A DNA stretch of 64,000 bases from Lactobacillus sp. ESL0684 (GTDB lineage Bacteria; Bacillota; Bacilli; Lactobacillales; Lactobacillaceae), in assembly GCF_029392675.1 (NCBI RefSeq), contig NZ_CP113941.1, positions 608,001 through 672,000 of the forward strand, in the 5' to 3' direction. Below are positions 9,486 through 18,427 of the stretch, piece after piece. The notes beneath the pieces were generated by a model, which made no database searches, was not told the origin of the DNA, and was given only the letters and a program-made list of their open reading frames with translations. Both the position numbers and the translations under genes were made by a program. Every line of letters starts with the position of its first letter. Positions within the stretch are counted from its first letter, which is position 1.

Positions 9486-10313
9486 ATGCCTGAAATGCCT
9501 GAAGTAGAAACAGTTCGCCGCACACTTTTACCATTAATTAAGGGTAAAACTATTGCGGAAGTGACTTTGTGGTATCCTAAAATCATTACAGGAGACGCGG
9601 CAGATTTTGTTAAGCGAGTAACTGGCCAAAAGATTATGACAATTGATCGTTATGCCAAATTTTTACTGATTCGGTTAAGCGGAAATTTAACGATTGTCTC
9701 ACATTTGCGCATGGAAGGTAAATATCGTTTAGTTGCAATTGATACTGTTAAAGATAAACATGATCATGTGCAATTTGCCTTTACTGATGGTACAGATTTA
9801 CGTTATAACGATGTTCGCAAGTTTGGCCGCATGCAATTGGTCGAAACAGGCACTGAAAAAGTAGTTACTGGTATCAGCAAGTTAGGTGTTGAACCTAATT
9901 CTGCAGAATTTACCACGGCTTATTTGCAAGAGCGACTAAGTCATAAACACAAGAATATTAAGAGTACCTTGCTTGATCAGTCGATTGTTGCTGGATTAGG
10001 AAATATTTACGTTGATGAAGTTCTTTGGCAAACAAAAATTCATCCCTTAAGTCTTGCTAATAATCTTCCACAAGAAAAAGTTGCCCAACTTCATGACAAT
10101 ATCAATTCTTTGATTGCATTGGCAATTGAACAACACGGCACTACGGTTCATACATATCTTGATGCGAATGGACAAACGGGTGCTTTTCAAGCGATGCTGA
10201 AAGTTTATGGTCACCGAGGCGAGCCTTGTCAGCGCTGTGGGACTAAACTAGAAAAGATTAAAGTCAATGGTCGCGGGACTACTTTTTGTCCAAAGTGTCA
10301 GGTGACATACTAA
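9486..10313 (+). CDS. mutM: Formamidopyrimidine-DNA glycosylase MutM
   Basis: A 275-residue base-excision repair glycosylase/AP lyase for 8-oxoguanine and FaPy lesions. The chosen ATG gives MPEMPEVETVRR, keeping the catalytic Pro2 and Glu3 of the family. The H2TH region (LLDQSIVAGLGNIYVDE) and a C-terminal zinc finger (CQRC and CPKC, 16 residues apart) are intact. Its stop codon overlaps the coaE start as TAATG. Confidence 0.96.
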   Translation: MPEMPEVETVRRTLLPLIKGKTIAEVTLWYPKIITGDAADFVKRVTGQKIMTIDRYAKFLLIRLSGNLTIVSHLRMEGKYRLVAIDTVKDKHDHVQFAFTDGTDLRYNDVRKFGRMQLVETGTEKVVTGISKLGVEPNSAEFTTAYLQERLSHKHKNIKSTLLDQSIVAGLGNIYVDEVLWQTKIHPLSLANNLPQEKVAQLHDNINSLIALAIEQHGTTVHTYLDANGQTGAFQAMLKVYGHRGEPCQRCGTKLEKIKVNGRGTTFCPKCQVTY

Positions 10314-10912
10314 TGACAGTCGTCTTAGGATTAACAGGCGGTATTGCCAGTGGCAAAAGTACTGCTGATGCTTTCTTTCAAGCTAAAGGTGTGCCAGTTA
10401 TTGACAGTGATCGAATTAGTCATGATATTTTGAATATTGGTCAAGAAGGCTATCAAAGAGTTGGTGCACAGTTTGGCCCGGAATACTTAAATGCTGATCA
10501 AACGATTAATCGACGTAAATTAGGTCAGCTAGTTTTTAATGATAAACAGCAGTTAGCAAAGTTAAACAAACTAACTCATCCCTTGATTTTTCAGACAATT
10601 GCGGCTAAAATTACGCATCATAAGCAAGCAAATGTACCGTTAATAGTTGTTGATGTACCATTGCTGTTTGAGGCTAATGGTCAAAGTTATTGTGATCAAA
10701 CCTTATTGATTGCTTTGCCCGAAAGTTTGCAGCTTGAAAGATTGATGCAGCGGGATCAATTGACTAGATCGGCGGCTTTAGCTAGGATTAACAGCCAGAT
10801 GCCGCTAGCACAAAAAGTCCAATTAGCTGATTATGTAATTGAAAATACCGGTACTGTAGCAGAATTGAATGCGAAGTTAGCTCAATTAATGTTTAAGTTA
10901 GAAGAAGGTTGA
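10313..10912 (+). CDS. coaE: Dephospho-CoA kinase
   Basis: A 199-residue P-loop kinase catalysing the last step of coenzyme A synthesis. It begins MTVVLGLTGGIASGKST (Walker A) and contains DVPLLFEAN. The ATG at 10313 overlaps the mutM stop by one base and has AGGTGA eight bases upstream; an in-frame ATG at 10286 would lie within mutM. The mutM-coaE pair is a common Firmicute arrangement. Confidence 0.95.
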   Translation: MTVVLGLTGGIASGKSTADAFFQAKGVPVIDSDRISHDILNIGQEGYQRVGAQFGPEYLNADQTINRRKLGQLVFNDKQQLAKLNKLTHPLIFQTIAAKITHHKQANVPLIVVDVPLLFEANGQSYCDQTLLIALPESLQLERLMQRDQLTRSAALARINSQMPLAQKVQLADYVIENTGTVAELNAKLAQLMFKLEEG

Positions 10913-10916
10913 TTAT

Positions 10917-11384
10917 ATGGAATGTCCTCATTGTCGTCAGAATGCTTCGCGGGTGATTGACTCACGTCCAAGTGATGAGAACCGCGCGATTAGACGCCGT
11001 CGCGAATGCGAGAACTGCGGATTTCGTTTTACCACGTTTGAGCGAGTTGAAACAACCCCATTGTTGGTAATTAAAAATGACGGTACTCGTGAACCATTTA
11101 ACCGGAAGAAAATTTTACATGGAGTAATGGCAGCAGGTCAAAAACGCCCAATTACTAGTGGTCAATTCGAAGAGTTAGTTAATCATGTAGAAAACAAAAT
11201 TCGTCAGCAAGGCGGCAGTGAGATTTCTTCTAAAAAGATTGGCCAGCAGGTCATGGATGAATTGGCCAAGATTGACGATGTAGCTTATATTCGTTTTGCT
11301 TCCATTTATCGTGAATTCAAAGACATGTCTAGCTTTATGAAGACGATGGAAGATATGATTGCTAAACGTGAGCAGAAAGATTAG
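10917..11384 (+). CDS. nrdR: Ribonucleotide reductase repressor NrdR
   Basis: A 155-residue regulator with an N-terminal zinc ribbon (MECPHCRQNASRVIDSRPS then CENCGFRFTTFER) and an ATP-cone domain from about residue 50. NrdR represses nrd genes in response to (d)ATP. No reductase genes lie in this window. It precedes dnaB and dnaI, linking dNTP supply control with replication initiation. Confidence 0.96.
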   Translation: MECPHCRQNASRVIDSRPSDENRAIRRRRECENCGFRFTTFERVETTPLLVIKNDGTREPFNRKKILHGVMAAGQKRPITSGQFEELVNHVENKIRQQGGSEISSKKIGQQVMDELAKIDDVAYIRFASIYREFKDMSSFMKTMEDMIAKREQKD

Positions 11385-11387
11385 TTG

Positions 11388-12740
11388 ATGTTTGAAAGTG
11401 CTAATCCAAAGCAGCCGTTTCTAATTAATAATCGAGTACCAATTTTTCCACGTGACTTGAGAATCTTGCTGAAACTATATCAGCCGCTACTTGGGGGACT
11501 TGGCAGTTCACTTTATTTAACTTTAAATGAAGATTATCGCGAAACTGCAATGATTTCTGATGCCCAAGGTTTGTATAGCTTGCAAGAACAATTAGATTGT
11601 AGTTTGCAAGATCTGTTTGCCGCAATTCACAAGCTTGAAGGCGTAGGATTACTGCAAACAAGGGTGCTCGACAATGAAATCATGGGTCAAGTTTTGGTAT
11701 TTAGTTTAAATGTAGTACCCAGCAGCAGTGAGTTTTTTGCGACTGCCTTATTGGCTAGCCTGTTAAAAGAAAAGGTGGGTGAAGCTGCTTTTCATGACCT
11801 GAGTCACAGTTTTGCTAGGGAAAGTCAACAGGATGAAAATCAACTTAATGGCTTACAAACCGCGCAAGATGTTTCTGCTTCATTCATGGAAGTTTTTCAT
11901 TTACCTAGTCAAGAGGCCATCAGTCCGTCTGAAGATGTTCAACAAGCCGCACAAGAAAATCAAGTCAAGCGGCCAACTAAAGCCCAGATTAACCAAGCAG
12001 AACACATTGATTGGGAATTCATGAAACAGCAATTTGAAATATACCAAATTGCGCCTAGTGAGATTGATCAACATCAAGCGGATATTGCTGGACTGATGCG
12101 GACGTATGGCTTGTCAGAGCAAGAATTTGTTGATGAAACATTATCTTGTTTGCACGGTAGCTATCAGTTGAATATGCCACTAATTAAGCAAACGATTGCT
12201 GAAAATATTCATAGTGTTGATACTAAGGCTCGCCTTAAGTCTGAAAATCAAGATGTTTCTGACCAAGTAAAGCAAAAGTTTAATTCACGTGAGCAGCAAA
12301 TTTTAACCATGGCAAAAGAAAAGGCACCTGCACAATTTCTGTATCAGTTAAAGACTGCTAAGCATGACTATGTTGATGCTAGTGAATATAAGGTGCTTGA
12401 TAATTTATACAACAAGCAAAATGTGCAAACAGAGTTACTTAATATTTTGGCCTATGCCTGCTTACAAGAAAGTTCAACGGTTTCTTATCGGCTTGCTAAT
12501 ACGATTTTACATGATTGGCTCCAGCATGGTGTAAAAACCGGAGCACAGGCACTGGAGTATCTGGCTAATCGGGCAAAGAAAAAAGCACAAAGGCAGCCGC
12601 GTTCACGTTATGGTGCCAATAAGCGTGTTGAAAAGGGAACTGACTGGAGTAAAAAGCAAGCGGCAGTTAATCAAGATATTTCTTCTAAAGATTTGAAGGA
12701 TTTCTTTAAAAATCTTGAAGATAAGAACGGTATGAAGTAG
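11388..12740 (+). CDS. dnaB: Replication initiation / membrane attachment protein DnaB
   Basis: A 450-residue protein of the Firmicute DnaB (DnaB/DnaD) family, which is distinct from the replicative helicase. It helps load the helicase at oriC and during restart. The N-terminal part resembles the winged-helix DnaD-like domain, and the C-terminal part (about 285-400) the DDBH2 helical domain with LDNLYNKQNV. The ATG at 11388 is preferred over the TTG three bases earlier. Co-directional with nrdR and dnaI, as in Bacillus. Confidence 0.88.
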   Translation: MFESANPKQPFLINNRVPIFPRDLRILLKLYQPLLGGLGSSLYLTLNEDYRETAMISDAQGLYSLQEQLDCSLQDLFAAIHKLEGVGLLQTRVLDNEIMGQVLVFSLNVVPSSSEFFATALLASLLKEKVGEAAFHDLSHSFARESQQDENQLNGLQTAQDVSASFMEVFHLPSQEAISPSEDVQQAAQENQVKRPTKAQINQAEHIDWEFMKQQFEIYQIAPSEIDQHQADIAGLMRTYGLSEQEFVDETLSCLHGSYQLNMPLIKQTIAENIHSVDTKARLKSENQDVSDQVKQKFNSREQQILTMAKEKAPAQFLYQLKTAKHDYVDASEYKVLDNLYNKQNVQTELLNILAYACLQESSTVSYRLANTILHDWLQHGVKTGAQALEYLANRAKKKAQRQPRSRYGANKRVEKGTDWSKKQAAVNQDISSKDLKDFFKNLEDKNGMK

Positions 12741-12747
12741 GTGCAAG

Positions 12748-13650
12748 ATGATGCAAGCGATTAGCAATTTGATTAGTAAATTAGATCCAGAATTGGTTAA
12801 AAAGTATAATTTGACAGAAATTTATCAACAAGTTTTAGCAGATCCAGATATTAAACAATTCTTGCAAGAAAATCAGACTAAGATTACTGCTGAAATGATT
12901 AATAAGAGTTTGCCTAGTCTATATGAATACTATACTAGTAAGCAACGCAAGGATCCGGTTACTAATGGCTATCGCCCTGAATTGTTCATTAATAATCAGG
13001 CTATTGACTTACGTTATGTTCCAGAGGCTAGTAAGCTAGCACGTGACCGCGTAGCTAACACTAAGAAGCATTTGCAATTAATTAAGTTGCCGCAGGCTTT
13101 GCATGATGTACGTTTGAGTCAGGCGGAAATGACTCAGGGTCGGTCGCAAGTTATGGCATTAATTCAGCAATTTTTAGCAAAATATGCACAAGATATTCAT
13201 CAAAAAGGATTATATTTGTCAGGCGATTTTGGTGTTGGTAAAACCTATATTCTAGCTGGACTGGCTAATCAGGTAGCAGCAATGGACCAACAAGTGGTTT
13301 TCCTGCATTTGCCAGCATTTATTGCTAGTTTATCTAGTCATTTTGAGGATAATAGTTTGCAGTCGGAAATCGATCGGGTAGCTCAATGTGATTTATTAAT
13401 TTTAGATGATATTGGGGCTGAAACTCTGAGCCAATGGTCACGCGATGACGTATTAGGTGTAATCTTACAAGCAAGAATGGATAATGTTTTACCCACCTTT
13501 TTTTCATCCAACATGGCAATGGATGATTTAGAAGAGCATTTTAAGGAAACTAAGAATGCCATCGATCCAGTAAAGGCAGCACGCTTGATGGAACGGGTAC
13601 GCACACTAGCAACTGAAGTGGTAGTTTCGGGCAAAAACCGTAGGCGTTAA
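12748..13650 (+). CDS. dnaI: Primosomal protein DnaI
   Basis: A 300-residue helicase loader: an N-terminal DnaI domain (about 1-90) and a AAA+ ATPase core with Walker A GDFGVGKTYIL and Walker B CDLLILDDIGAE. It loads the replicative helicase together with DnaB and DnaD. Two adjacent ATGs (12748, 12751) are possible starts. Confidence 0.94.
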   Translation: MMQAISNLISKLDPELVKKYNLTEIYQQVLADPDIKQFLQENQTKITAEMINKSLPSLYEYYTSKQRKDPVTNGYRPELFINNQAIDLRYVPEASKLARDRVANTKKHLQLIKLPQALHDVRLSQAEMTQGRSQVMALIQQFLAKYAQDIHQKGLYLSGDFGVGKTYILAGLANQVAAMDQQVVFLHLPAFIASLSSHFEDNSLQSEIDRVAQCDLLILDDIGAETLSQWSRDDVLGVILQARMDNVLPTFFSSNMAMDDLEEHFKETKNAIDPVKAARLMERVRTLATEVVVSGKNRRR

Positions 13651-13661
13651 TTAAAAAATTC

Positions 13662-13689
13662 TTGCAATTTGTTAATTATTCGGTATAAT
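13662..13689 (+). promoter_or_regulatory. Promoter of the thrS leader
   Basis: TTGCAA at 13662-13667, 16-base spacer, TATAAT at 13684-13689, placed directly upstream of the T-box leader. Confidence 0.75.
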
Positions 13690-13696
13690 GAATGAC

Positions 13697-13911
13697 AATG
13701 AATGAACATGATGTTGCTTGATTCAGAGAGAAAAGACGTTTTTCTGGAAGTCTTTCAAGTAAGTAACACCCCACTCATCCATCCTAAAAGATAATAAACT
13801 TTGGCTGGATTCCATTATCGATCCTTAATGAGATGATTATTAAGATAATCTAATTTTGGGTGGAACCACGCTACTAGACGTCCCAGTGCTTAATTGCACT
13901 GGGACTTTTTT
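13697..13911 (+). promoter_or_regulatory. T-box riboswitch (threonine) controlling thrS
   Basis: The conserved T-box segment GGGTGGAACCACGC lies at 13858-13871. It is followed by a terminator stem GTCCCAGTGC/GCACTGGGAC (13880-13905) and a T run. Stem I begins soon after the promoter, and an ACC threonine codon at 13768-13770 (in AAGTAACACC) is the candidate specifier. Uncharged tRNA-Thr should favour the antiterminator and raise thrS expression. Confidence 0.92.
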
Positions 13912-13928
13912 ATTTATGGAGGAAAAAT

Positions 13929-15863
13929 ATGAGTTTTGTAATTACATTACCAGATGGTTCAAAACGTGACTTTGATGAGGCACTAACAATTAGTGATTTG
14001 GCGCATGGCATTTCAACTTCACTTGGTAAGGCGGCGCTTGCTGGTAAAGTTGACGGTCAATTGCAACCAGTTGATTACGAACTTAACGCTGATGCTGAAG
14101 TTGCAATTATTACTGATAAGGATGATGAAGGCTTAACAGTTTTACGAGCAACCGTTGCTTTTGTTTTAGAAGCGGTTGCCAAAAAGGCTTATCCAGAATT
14201 ACATTTCGGTGAACATGCTGCAGATGAAGATGGCTTCTTTGTTGATACTGACAAGGAAGAACAAATTAAGATTAGTGAATTGCCAAAGTTTGAAAAGGAA
14301 ATTCAAAAGGTAATTAAAAGTGGTGCCAAGATTGAACGGGTACAGTTGCCAAAGAGCGAACTTGCAGATATGTTTGAAGGCGATCCTTATAAGCTTGAAT
14401 TGCTAAAAGCCGAATCAGATTTAGTTACTGCTTATCAGTTAGGTGACTTTGTTGACTTTGGTTTTGCTGCATTATTGCCTAATACTGGTAAAATTAAGCA
14501 ATTCAAGTTGTTGTCTGTTGCCGGTGCATATTGGCAAGGACAGTCAGCTAATCCAATGCTGCAAAGAATTTCAGGGACAGCCTTCTTTAAAAAGGCTGAT
14601 CTCGATGCTGATTTGAAGCGGCGTGAGGAGATTAAAGAACGTGATCACCGTAAGATTGGTCGTGATCTTGATTTATTCTTCGTTGATCCTAAGGTTGGTG
14701 CAGGCTTGCCATACTGGTTACCCAAAGGTGCCACTATTCGCCGCGTAATTGAACGTTATATTACCGATAAAGAGGTAGCTCGCGGGTATCAACATGTGTA
14801 TACTCCAGTTTTAATGAATCTTGATGCCTATAAAACTTCAGGTCACTGGCAACACTATCGTGATGATATGTTTCCGCCAATGGATATGGGCGATGGCGAA
14901 ATGTTGGAAATTAGACCGATGAATTGTCCATCTCATATTCAAATTTATAAGCATCATATTCGTTCTTACCGTGAATTGCCAATCCGGATTGCAGAACTAG
15001 GAATGATGCACAGGTATGAGAAGTCTGGTGCTTTATCTGGATTGCAACGAGTAAGAGAAATGACTTTGAATGATGGTCATACTTTTGTAACCTTAGATCA
15101 AGTTAAAGACGAATTTGCCAGAACCTTGCAATTAATCATGGATGTTTACAAGGACTTTGATATTACAGATTACTATTTCAGACTGTCTTATCGTGATCCT
15201 AAGAATACTGAAAAATACTTTGCTAATGATGAAATGTGGGAACGTAGTCAATCAATGCTTAAAGGCGCTATGGATGACATGGGTCTTGATTATGTTGAAG
15301 CAGAGGGTGAAGCTGCCTTTTATGGTCCTAAACTTGATATTCAAACTAAGACTGCCCTAGGTAGTGATGAAACTATGTCAACAATTCAACTAGATTTTAT
15401 GTTGCCAGAGCAATTCGACTTAACTTATGTTGGTCAAGATGGTGAAGACCATCGTCCAGTGATGATTCACCGCGGAATTGTAGGGACAATGGAGAGATTC
15501 ATTGCTTATCTAATTGAAATGTACAAGGGTGCTTTCCCAACTTGGCTAGCTCCAGTACAAGTGGAGATTATTCCGGTTAACCTAGATGCTCATGGTGATT
15601 ACGCTAAGAGCATTCGCGATGAGCTAAATAGTCGCGGCTTTAGAGCAGAAGTTAATTTTAGAAATGAAAAGTTAGGTTACAAGATTCGTGAAGCTCAAAC
15701 ACAAAAAGTCCCGTACACTTTAGTTCTGGGTGATAAGGAAATGCAAGCAAACGGCGTTAATGTTCGCCGTTATGGTACAGAAGAAGAAATTTCCAAGAGC
15801 TTAACTGAATTTATTACTGAAATCGACCAAGATGTTAAGTCATATTCACGTAAAAACAACTAG
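13929..15863 (+). CDS. thrS: Threonyl-tRNA synthetase
   Basis: A 644-residue class II synthetase. TGS domain at residues 1-62, second additional (editing) domain about 63-240, then the catalytic core with [20 protein letters not shown] (zinc-binding Cys and His), motif 2 [19 protein letters not shown] and motif 3 [19 protein letters not shown], and a C-terminal anticodon-binding domain. The editing domain lacks an obvious HxxxH pair ([12 protein letters not shown] is the nearest), so its editing activity is uncertain. GGAGGA lies 6 bases before the ATG. Confidence 0.97.
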   Translation: MSFVITLPDGSKRDFDEALTISDLAHGISTSLGKAALAGKVDGQLQPVDYELNADAEVAIITDKDDEGLTVLRATVAFVLEAVAKKAYPELHFGEHAADEDGFFVDTDKEEQIKISELPKFEKEIQKVIKSGAKIERVQLPKSELADMFEGDPYKLELLKAESDLVTAYQLGDFVDFGFAALLPNTGKIKQFKLLSVAGAYWQGQSANPMLQRISGTAFFKKADLDADLKRREEIKERDHRKIGRDLDLFFVDPKVGAGLPYWLPKGATIRRVIERYITDKEVARGYQHVYTPVLMNLDAYKTSGHWQHYRDDMFPPMDMGDGEMLEIRPMNCPSHIQIYKHHIRSYRELPIRIAELGMMHRYEKSGALSGLQRVREMTLNDGHTFVTLDQVKDEFARTLQLIMDVYKDFDITDYYFRLSYRDPKNTEKYFANDEMWERSQSMLKGAMDDMGLDYVEAEGEAAFYGPKLDIQTKTALGSDETMSTIQLDFMLPEQFDLTYVGQDGEDHRPVMIHRGIVGTMERFIAYLIEMYKGAFPTWLAPVQVEIIPVNLDAHGDYAKSIRDELNSRGFRAEVNFRNEKLGYKIREAQTQKVPYTLVLGDKEMQANGVNVRRYGTEEEISKSLTEFITEIDQDVKSYSRKNN

Positions 15864-15939
15864 AAATTAAAACCAATAAATGTATTAATAATTTCGGCAC
15901 TTTTAAATTTAAAAAATCTTTTAGTATTGTAAGCCTGAG

Positions 15940-15968
15940 TTGCAAAAGTAGTGTAGACGGGATATAGT
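15940..15968 (+). promoter_or_regulatory. Promoter ahead of the glnQ remnant and glnH
   Basis: TTGCAA at 15940-15945, 17-base spacer, TATAGT at 15963-15968. It would still drive glnH across the collapsed glnQ. Confidence 0.55.
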
Positions 15969-16040
15969 ATTGGATTTTAGCTAGCTGAGTGTTCAATTTG
16001 ATACTTAAATTTAGAATTAATATTTATTAAGGAGAAATTT

Positions 16041-16199
16041 ATGTCGATGATCGAATTCCACAATGTGCAGAAATTTTATAAAAAATTCCAAGTTTTGTAT
16101 AATGTTAATCTTTTGTCGAAGCTGACGATAGTAGCAGCTTCTTTATGCAACCTAAAACGCAGCTCGCAGCAGTTTTTAAGCAAGATTATTGCTTATTAA
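16041..16199 (+). pseudogene. Collapsed amino-acid ABC transporter ATPase (glnQ-like)
   Basis: A strong AAGGAG and ATG lead into MSMIEFHNVQKFYKKFQVLY, the standard N-terminus of polar amino-acid ABC ATPases. After about 23 codons homology stops. A second frame then reads VEADDSSSFFMQPKTQLA, and after a two-base slip the original frame reads QQFLSKIIAY and stop, both typical of the extreme C-terminus of the same family. Walker A, signature and Walker B are all missing. I infer a large internal deletion (roughly 540 bp or more) plus a frameshift. The 52-codon open frame that remains cannot be a functional ATPase. Confidence 0.82.
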
Positions 16200-16210
16200 G
16201 GAGAAATATC

Positions 16211-17023
16211 ATGAAGAAAAAAATATGGCTTATACCAATTATTTTCACGGTTTTCTTATTATCTGGCTGTAGTAAAAAAGTTGCTGATCAGACAACCATA
16301 AAAAATGTTCGCAATTCAAATACGTTAACTTGGGGAGTTGAGGGCGATAAAAAGCTATTCAGCCTAATTGACGTGCATGATGATCAGGTAAAAGGTTTTG
16401 AGATCGACTTAGCTAAAGCAATTACTAAGGAAATTTTAGGACCTAAAGGACAGAGTCGATTTGTTTTGGCTACTTCGCAATCGCGAGTACCACTACTAAA
16501 AAATGGCAATGTTGATGCGGTGATTGCTACAATGACGATTACTCCTGAGCGGCAAAAAGTAATTAATTTTTCTAATGTTTACTTTAATGCGGGAAAAACG
16601 TTGCTAGTTCCTAAAGATTCTGATATTAAAAGTGTTAAAGATCTAAATGGTAAAACTGTGATTGGTATTCTAGGTGATAATTCTGTTCAGGCAGTTAAGA
16701 AGTATGCTCCTAAGGCGAAAGTCATTGCTATGCAGGACTATGGTCAAGCAGTATCGGCCTTAAAATCGCATCAGGGGGATGCCTTAACTAGCGACAATGG
16801 CGTTTTGTTTGGATTAGCAGCTGAAAATCCTGTGCTAAAAGTATGTGGTGGCACTTTTACTAAGGAACCCTATGGTATTGCTGTTAATAAACACCAGGCC
16901 GGACTTGAGAAGGCTATCAATCAGGCGATTGCTCATCTTCAGCACAGTGGCAAGTATAATCAGCTAGTCAAGAAATGGTTTAGTCAAGTCCCTGGATTTA
17001 ATTATCGGCAGTTATATAAGTAA
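16211..17023 (+). CDS. Amino-acid ABC transporter substrate-binding lipoprotein
   Basis: A 270-residue family 3 solute-binding protein with lipoprotein signal MKKKIWLIPIIFTVFLLSGC. Domains are intact: WGVEGDKKLFSL near the N-terminus, FEIDLAKAIT, GNVDAVIATMTITPERQ and a C-terminal PYGIAVNK segment. Substrate cannot be told; glutamine, glutamate or cystine are typical. The ATG at 16211 follows AAGGAG by 7 bases. A terminator follows directly with no permease gene, and the upstream ATPase is destroyed, so the protein is an orphan here and must borrow another transporter or be idle. Confidence 0.88.
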   Translation: MKKKIWLIPIIFTVFLLSGCSKKVADQTTIKNVRNSNTLTWGVEGDKKLFSLIDVHDDQVKGFEIDLAKAITKEILGPKGQSRFVLATSQSRVPLLKNGNVDAVIATMTITPERQKVINFSNVYFNAGKTLLVPKDSDIKSVKDLNGKTVIGILGDNSVQAVKKYAPKAKVIAMQDYGQAVSALKSHQGDALTSDNGVLFGLAAENPVLKVCGGTFTKEPYGIAVNKHQAGLEKAINQAIAHLQHSGKYNQLVKKWFSQVPGFNYRQLYK

Positions 17024-17051
17024 ATTTAAGAAATAAAATATGAGAATATGG

Positions 17052-17092
17052 AGTGCTTCTAGATGCTAAATTTAGGAGCACTTTATTTTTTA
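17052..17092 (+). terminator. Terminator after the binding-protein gene
   Basis: AGTGCTTCT pairs with AGGAGCACT (one G-U pair) over a 13-base loop, followed by a T-rich tail. Confidence 0.75.
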
Positions 17093-17133
17093 TTCCATTA
17101 AAATATACACAATAGTAAGAGAGGAGGACAGAT

Positions 17134-17247
17134 ATGAAAAAAATCAATTTATCCGGTTATTATTTTGTTATAAGCTCTTCTAATATAGATAAAATGGTCA
17201 CTGAGGGGAAATATCTTGAGCAGAAGACGCGATTGTACTATGATTGA
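17134..17247 (+). CDS. Possible 37-residue small protein, unknown
   Basis: An ATG preceded by a very strong ribosome binding site (AGGAGGA, about 6 bases upstream) opens a 37-codon frame ending in TGA. The product starts MKKINLSGYYFVISSSN and ends KTRLYYD. There is no signal peptide, membrane segment or recognised motif. It could be a genuine small gene, or the 5' remnant of a longer decayed gene, given that the adjacent glnQ is also decayed. A terminator follows 70 bp downstream. Confidence 0.35.
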   Translation: MKKINLSGYYFVISSSNIDKMVTEGKYLEQKTRLYYD

Positions 17248-17320
17248 GGGTAAAGAAATCCTGAACCACAAGACCTAAGTTTACATGTTAACAATTTGAT
17301 TGGTTTAATTTAAAATAAAA

Positions 17321-17355
17321 AATAATTCTGTAAAATCAATTACAGAATTATTTTT
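17321..17355. terminator. Bidirectional terminator
   Basis: A perfect 13-bp inverted repeat AATAATTCTGTAA/TTACAGAATTATT with a 6-base loop. T runs follow on both strands, so it can serve the small plus-strand frame and the minus-strand SAP-domain gene. Confidence 0.8.
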
Positions 17356-17427
17356 GCTTTGGTTAAAGATATTTGTGATAATGATAACTTTTAAATAGTA
17401 GTACGGCTGGTTTTAATTGAATAATTA

Positions 17428-18051
17428 TTAATTTGCCCGATAAGAACTTATTTCTTGTGCATACTTAGTAAGCAGTTCATGACAATAAACTTTCTCATCT
17501 GTCGCTGATCGTACATGACGCCACAATAATGCCGCAACTTTCAATGGCTCATGAAAGTTACTTGTATCCTTATCTTGAAAAAAGTCGCGCACAAAATTAT
17601 TCCACTGATAAGTTAGCTCTTCTGCTACCTGATCAATCTGATTTTTGCTAAGTATTTGCGCTTGTTGCAATAAATCTTCTACCGTCATTTCGGTATCATT
17701 TTCCTTTTCGGCTTTTCGCTTAACAATCGCCATTTCTTTTTTAAAAGAAAATTTGGAAAGACCAAAATAAGCTGCAAAAAATTTTCGGGCTTCATTATTA
17801 AATTTAAAACCTGAACCAACCACTTTTGTATTCAGTGAAATTTCTTCAGCCTTAAGTGTTTTGACTGCTTTATTTTTACGTTTAGGCTTAATGTCTCTAG
17901 CCGGTATGCCAGAAAAATAAGCTATCAGATAAGAATTTAATTCTGCTTTAGTTCCAACGGCTGGTAAACAAAATTTGCGGCAGAGTTTTACCAAGTCAGT
18001 TTTATAATAATAAGTAGTCTTAAATTGGGTTAAATTTTGCGGGATTTCCAT
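17428..18051 (-). CDS. SAP-domain protein of unknown function
   Basis: A 207-residue soluble protein. The N-terminal 50 residues (YKTDLVKLCRKFCLPAVGTK, then AELNSYLIAYFSG) resemble a SAP helix-extension-helix motif, usually nucleic-acid binding. A lysine-rich linker (KPKRKNKAVKT) follows, then a helical C-terminal domain with YQWNNFVRDFFQDKD and LKVAALLWRHVRS. Such proteins are seen in lactobacilli and streptococci without assigned function. It is monocistronic, transcribed away from infC. Confidence 0.75.
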   Translation of the reverse strand: MEIPQNLTQFKTTYYYKTDLVKLCRKFCLPAVGTKAELNSYLIAYFSGIPARDIKPKRKNKAVKTLKAEEISLNTKVVGSGFKFNNEARKFFAAYFGLSKFSFKKEMAIVKRKAEKENDTEMTVEDLLQQAQILSKNQIDQVAEELTYQWNNFVRDFFQDKDTSNFHEPLKVAALLWRHVRSATDEKVYCHELLTKYAQEISSYRAN

Positions 18052-18211
18052 CTTGCTCTCCCTTTCTCATTTTTTTAATTATAGCTAAATTAAAATCGTT
18101 TTAACAGTTGATTGTTTAAAATACTTTTTGAATTCATCATTATTAAATCTGATTGATAATAAATCATTTAAAGAGTAATGTTTTTGATTTATAATAATTA
18201 GTTGGCTAGTA

Positions 18212-18319
18212 TATTACAGTGATGAAGTAATGCCAATCATGTTTACCATCTGTAATATGCTGCAGAGGTTGTTTTCACCTTGTATACAATTGGAGTAGCG
18301 TTTATGCTTTAGTATAAAC
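18212..18319. other. Gene-free stretch with two hairpins, function unknown
   Basis: The 18052-18396 interval has no plausible gene. Within it TATTACAG (18212-18219) and CTGTAATA (18250-18257) are exact inverted repeats, and GTTTAT (18300-18305) pairs with ATAAAC (18314-18319) inside a GCG...CGC context. Neither is followed by a T run. It may be an RNA element, an operator, or the upstream region of the divergent SAP-domain gene. Confidence 0.3.
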
Positions 18320-18396
18320 CGCCCGAAAAGCAGCGTCTTGGAGAAAAAAGTCAATTTGGTAATTGCAAATATTGACAAGCTAAAATGGAGTAGTTA

Positions 18397-18426
18397 TTGA
18401 CAGATGATGGGTTTAGAGTGTATACT
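18397..18426 (+). promoter_or_regulatory. Promoter of the infC-rpmI-rplT operon
   Basis: TTGACA at 18397-18402, 18-base spacer, TATACT at 18421-18426; transcription should start near 18433. Confidence 0.78.
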
Positions 18427-18427
18427 G

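Noticed and set aside
16145-16210. In-frame N-terminal extension of the binding protein starting MQPKTQLAAVF
   Set aside because: These codons are the decayed C-terminal piece of glnQ; the lipoprotein signal and ribosome binding site place the true start at 16211.
17100-17427. tRNA gene or riboswitch in the gap between the binding protein and the SAP gene
   Set aside because: No TTCGANNC-type arm or known riboswitch core was seen; only the small frame and a bidirectional terminator are supported.
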